Of a stretch of 64,000 bases of DNA, positions 62,101-64,000 are shown one piece after another (within the stretch, counting starts at the first letter, position 1; every line of letters starts with the position of its first letter). Position numbers and translations under genes: made by a program. The notes under the pieces were generated by a model. It searched no databases and was not told the DNA's origin. It was given only the letters and a program-made list of their open reading frames with translations. Source of the DNA: Pseudomonas fluorescens (GTDB lineage Bacteria; Pseudomonadota; Gammaproteobacteria; Pseudomonadales; Pseudomonadaceae). The DNA is taken from the NCBI RefSeq assembly GCF_000967965.1, contig NZ_LACC01000008.1:1-64000 (forward strand), written 5' to 3'.

Positions 62101-64000
62101 CAGGCAGGTCGAATATGCCAAGACCATCCGTAGCGCGGGCAAAGACCTGCTGGAGCTGATCGACGAGATTCTCTATCTGTCCAAGATCGAGTCGGGCACG
62201 GTCACACTGGATCTGAATGAAGCGCTGTTCGCCGATCTGCACGACCAGATCGAACGCACCTTCCGGCCGGTCGCCGAAAGCCGGGGCCTCACCTTCACGA
62301 TTGAACTGGCGCCTGCCCTGCCCCCCGTCATCCGGACCGACGAAAAGCGCCTGCTGCAGGTGGTCAAGAACCTGCTGTCCAACGCCTTCAAGTTCACTGA
62401 GCAAGGCAGCGTCAAGATCAGCATCGAACCCGCTGTGTCCGGGTGGAGCGTGGATAACAGCGAACTCAATCGTGCCGATGCGGTGGTCGCCTTCGTGGTC
62501 ACCGACACCGGCATTGGCGTATCTGCCGGCAAGCAGAAGCTCATCTTCGAAGCGTTCCAGCAAGGAGACACCGGAACCTCACGAAAATACGGCGGCACCG
62601 GCCTAGGCCTGTCGATCAGCCGCGAGCTAGCACACCGGTTGGGCGGTGAGCTGCGGCTGATCCCCGGTGAGATCGGCAAGGGCAGTACTTTCGCGCTGTA
62701 CGTGCCCTTGCGTACACAGGATACCCAGCGTCAGACGCTAGACGAATCAACGACAGAGGCAGTGCCAGGGCAAGTCAGGCGCGATCTCATGTCGAGCCCG
62801 TCTGCTCAGATACCGGACGACCGCGAGTCTGTCCAACCCGGGGACCAAGTGCTGCTGATGCTCGAGGGCGACGCCCGATTCGCCAGCATTCTGCTCGAGG
62901 CCGCGCACCAGAAGGGGTTCAGGGCTATCGTCACGACCCGTGGCGCGGATGCACTGGAGCTGGTCGAGCGCTTCAAACCCGCCGCGATCACCCTGGACCC
63001 GGGCCTGACGGACATCGATGGCTGGTCACTGCTCGAACAGTTGAAGCGCAATTTCGCCACGCGTCACATCCCGGTCCAGATCATCTCGACCGCTGACGAC
63101 CACACACGCGGGCTGCGCTATGGTGCTTTCGACTATCTGCTCAAGCCGGTCACAGCCGAGGAGATTCAAAATGCGCTGGTCGGCATCGTGGCATTCGCTC
63201 GGCGCAAGACCAGAAGCCTGCTGCTCGTCGACGGCAACGATGGGAGCCGCGCCCGCATCCTCGATCTGCTCGGCAACACCGACGTGAAGATCGAAACGAC
63301 CGCCAGCGACGTGGAAGCCTTGAAGAAACTGGCAAAGAAACGCTACGACTGCATGGCAATCAATCTCAAACTGCCCGACGCATCCGGCATCAGCTTTCTC
63401 GAGGCACTGCAGGAAGACCATGCTCTGCGTGAATTGCCGATCGTCGCCTATGGTGCAGAGACACTGAGCAAGCCGGAACACGAGCGTTTCAGGACACTGC
63501 TCGGCAAGGGCGTCATCAAGGCCGTTGAGTCCCCCGAGCGCATACTCGACGAAACCGCGCTGTTTCTACACCGTGTCGTAGCCAGGCTGCCGCAGACCCA
63601 GCGCAGAATGCTGGAAAAACTCTATGAGGGTTCGGATAGTCTGGAGGGTAAAAAGGCCCTGGTGGTCGACGATGACGTGCGCAATATCTTTGCCCTGACC
63701 AGCGTGCTTGAGTGCAACAAAATGCTGGTGGCCACAGCCGAAAACGGCCGAACCGCCATAGAACTGCTGCAGCAGCAGCCCGATACCGACATCGTGCTGA
63801 TGGACATCATGATGCCCGAGATGGATGGCTTTGAAACCATGCGCCAGATCCGTACATTCAAGAGATTTGAAACCCTGCCCATGATTGCGCTGACGGCCAA
63901 GGCGATGATGGGTGACCGTGAAAAGTGCATCGAGGCAGGAGCCTCGGATTATGTCAGCAAGCCGGTGGATACCGACCAACTGCTGTCACTGATGCGCAAA
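59153..64000 (+). CDS. HAMP-repeat hybrid histidine kinase (C-terminus beyond window)
   Basis: 1616 codons are open to the window end. Order: six 92-residue HAMP-type repeats (about residues 158-709) after a related N-terminal region; a GAF domain (about 715-865); a coiled coil (about 870-945); HisKA with phospho-His957 ([14 protein letters not shown]); a HATPase with [10 protein letters not shown] and [10 protein letters not shown]; then three receivers. Asp1282 is the first receiver's site, the second has Asn1404 in place of Asp, and the third has Asp1551 ([11 protein letters not shown]). No transmembrane segment is seen, so it is cytoplasmic. The layout resembles fungal group-III (Nik1/Os1) osmosensing kinases. 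It begins 297 bp from the divergent response regulator. Confidence 0.9.
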   Translation, partial: MATVTTPIEVFDMKTLLRALKALRNGDFTTRMPEDWTGMPGKIADTLNEIIDMAADTATEFERVARLIGKQGKVDERIQLPMMKGSWQKIVNSSNALTSDLISPMNEMIRVIGSVADGNLSQQVPPVLDGLKLRGQFLKSASIVNTMVTRLGSFASEVTRVAREVGTEGILGGQANVKGVSGTWKDLTDSVNDMAANLTTQMRNIAYVTTAVAKGDLGKTITVEVRGEILELKNTINTMVGQLSSFAAEVTRVALEVGTEGKLGGQAEVRGVSGTWRDLTESVNGMAANLTTQVRNLAQVTTAVARGDLGKKITVEAKGEILELKNTINTMVDQLSSFASEVTRVALEVGTEGKLGGQAEVTGVSGTWKDLTNSVNGMAANLTTQVRNIADVTTAVANGDLSRKITAEAKGEILQLKETINTMVDQLSTFADEVTRMAREVGTDGKLGGQARVTGVGGTWKDLTDSVNSMAANLTNQVRNIADVTTAVAKGDLGRKITVEAKGEIMELKNTINTMLDQLNSFAAEVTRVAREVGTEGKLGGQAQVQGVSGTWRDLTENVNFMAANLTSQVRGIAKVVTAVANGDMKKKLTLEAKGEIAELADTINGMTDTLALFSDQVTSVAREVGVEGKLGGQANVPGAAGTWRDLTDNVNGLAANLTNQVRAIADVATAVTKGDLTRYVEVEAKGEVAELKDNVNEMIRNLRETTRQNAEQDWLKSNLAKFNRLLQGQRDLAAVSKMVLSELAPLINAQHGVFYMMNESPPDPAKLKLLSAYAYKGNINVNDEWRLGEGLVGQCAYEKRRILLTDVPANYVAISSGLGAAAPLNIIVLPILFENKVKAVVEMASFTRYSIIHQTFLDQLAESIGIVLNTIEANMRTEELLKQSQSLAQELQKQQEELRQTNEELGDKAGLLAEQKAEVERKNREVEITKLSLEEKAEQLMLTSKYKSEFLSSMSHELRTPLNSLLILARQLSDNAEHNLTPRQVEYAKTIRSAGKDLLELIDEILYLSKIESGTVTLDLNEALFADLHDQIERTFRPVAESRGLTFTIELAPALPPVIRTDEKRLLQVVKNLLSNAFKFTEQGSVKISIEPAVSGWSVDNSELNRADAVVAFVVTDTGIGVSAGKQKLIFEAFQQGDTGTSRKYGGTGLGLSISRELAHRLGGELRLIPGEIGKGSTFALYVPLRTQDTQRQTLDESTTEAVPGQVRRDLMSSPSAQIPDDRESVQPGDQVLLMLEGDARFASILLEAAHQKGFRAIVTTRGADALELVERFKPAAITLDPGLTDIDGWSLLEQLKRNFATRHIPVQIISTADDHTRGLRYGAFDYLLKPVTAEEIQNALVGIVAFARRKTRSLLLVDGNDGSRARILDLLGNTDVKIETTASDVEALKKLAKKRYDCMAINLKLPDASGISFLEALQEDHALRELPIVAYGAETLSKPEHERFRTLLGKGVIKAVESPERILDETALFLHRVVARLPQTQRRMLEKLYEGSDSLEGKKALVVDDDVRNIFALTSVLECNKMLVATAENGRTAIELLQQQPDTDIVLMDIMMPEMDGFETMRQIRTFKRFETLPMIALTAKAMMGDREKCIEAGASDYVSKPVDTDQLLSLMRK
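59624..61279 (+). repeat. Six tandem 276-bp coding repeats (HAMP units)
   Basis: Unit starts at 59624, 59900, 60176, 60452, 60728 and 61004 keep an exact 276-bp (92-codon) period. Core features repeated are [53 protein letters not shown] and [15 protein letters not shown]. Units 2-5 are the most alike; unit 6 is the most divergent. The similarity implies tandem duplication and possible unit-number variation. Confidence 0.9.

Noticed and set aside
1..64000. tRNA, rRNA or CRISPR loci
   Set aside because: None noticed while reading the intergenic regions; no cloverleaf or array structure seen.

Overview
The window looks like a Pseudomonas-type gammaproteobacterial chromosome: high GC, OprD porin, polyamine-binding protein, LuxR/LysR/AraC regulators and DUF2790. 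Genus is inferred from gene content only. Both ends cut through large genes: a VCBS-repeat adhesin (minus strand, positions 1-1221) and a hybrid histidine kinase (plus strand, 59153 to the end).

Layout. (1) 1-2.5 kb: adhesin N-terminus, a PilZ protein and a LuxR-type regulator with a degenerate receiver. (2) 2.6-9.4 kb: a guanidine/polyamine island with a LysR regulator, a Tat-exported agmatine-deiminase-like enzyme, an orphan PotF-type binding protein, an atypical amidase and an agmatinase-family ureohydrolase. A gap-free promoter repeat precedes both the deiminase and the binding protein. An IS110 transposase relic marks the right edge. (3) 9.7-46.3 kb: a large steroid-degradation island. 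Minus strand: a Kst4D-like dehydrogenase, KshA, HsaA, HsaC, KshB and HsaD, then a LuxR regulator, an OYE flavoprotein, an SDR, an RND exporter, a YCF48 protein, DUF1329 and DUF1302. Plus strand: KstD, two acyl-CoA dehydrogenases, an SDR, a CoA ligase, two MaoC proteins, a DUF35 protein, a thiolase-fold aldolase, two enoyl-CoA hydratases, an MFS transporter and ketosteroid isomerase. HsaE, HsaG, HsaF and a MarR-fused HsaB reductase follow. (4) 46.3-48.4 kb: a scrap zone of IS3 and IS66 relics, an acetyltransferase tail and a receiver fragment, with intact NIPSNAP, DUF190 and crcB genes. (5) 48.4-55.8 kb: a catabolic unit with an EthD protein, a hydroxyacyl-CoA dehydrogenase, an opine-dehydrogenase-like protein, an AraC regulator, an MFS transporter and an OprD porin. 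It carries two copies of a 20-bp-period operator and two related 28-codon ORFs. (6) 56-64 kb: DUF2790, membrane proteins, a NarL-type regulator and the HAMP-repeat hybrid kinase.

How the genes work together. The steroid island encodes A/B-ring opening: Delta-isomerisation by KSI, Delta1- and Delta4-dehydrogenation, and 9-alpha-hydroxylation by KshAB. HsaAB hydroxylation, HsaC meta-cleavage and HsaD hydrolysis follow, and HsaEFG processes the C5 dienoate. The plus-strand beta-oxidation block fits removal of a steroid acyl side chain ending in a retro-aldol step. The DUF1302/DUF1329/YCF48/RND set is probably an envelope system for the hydrophobic substrate. I see no C/D-ring degradation genes, so those would lie elsewhere.
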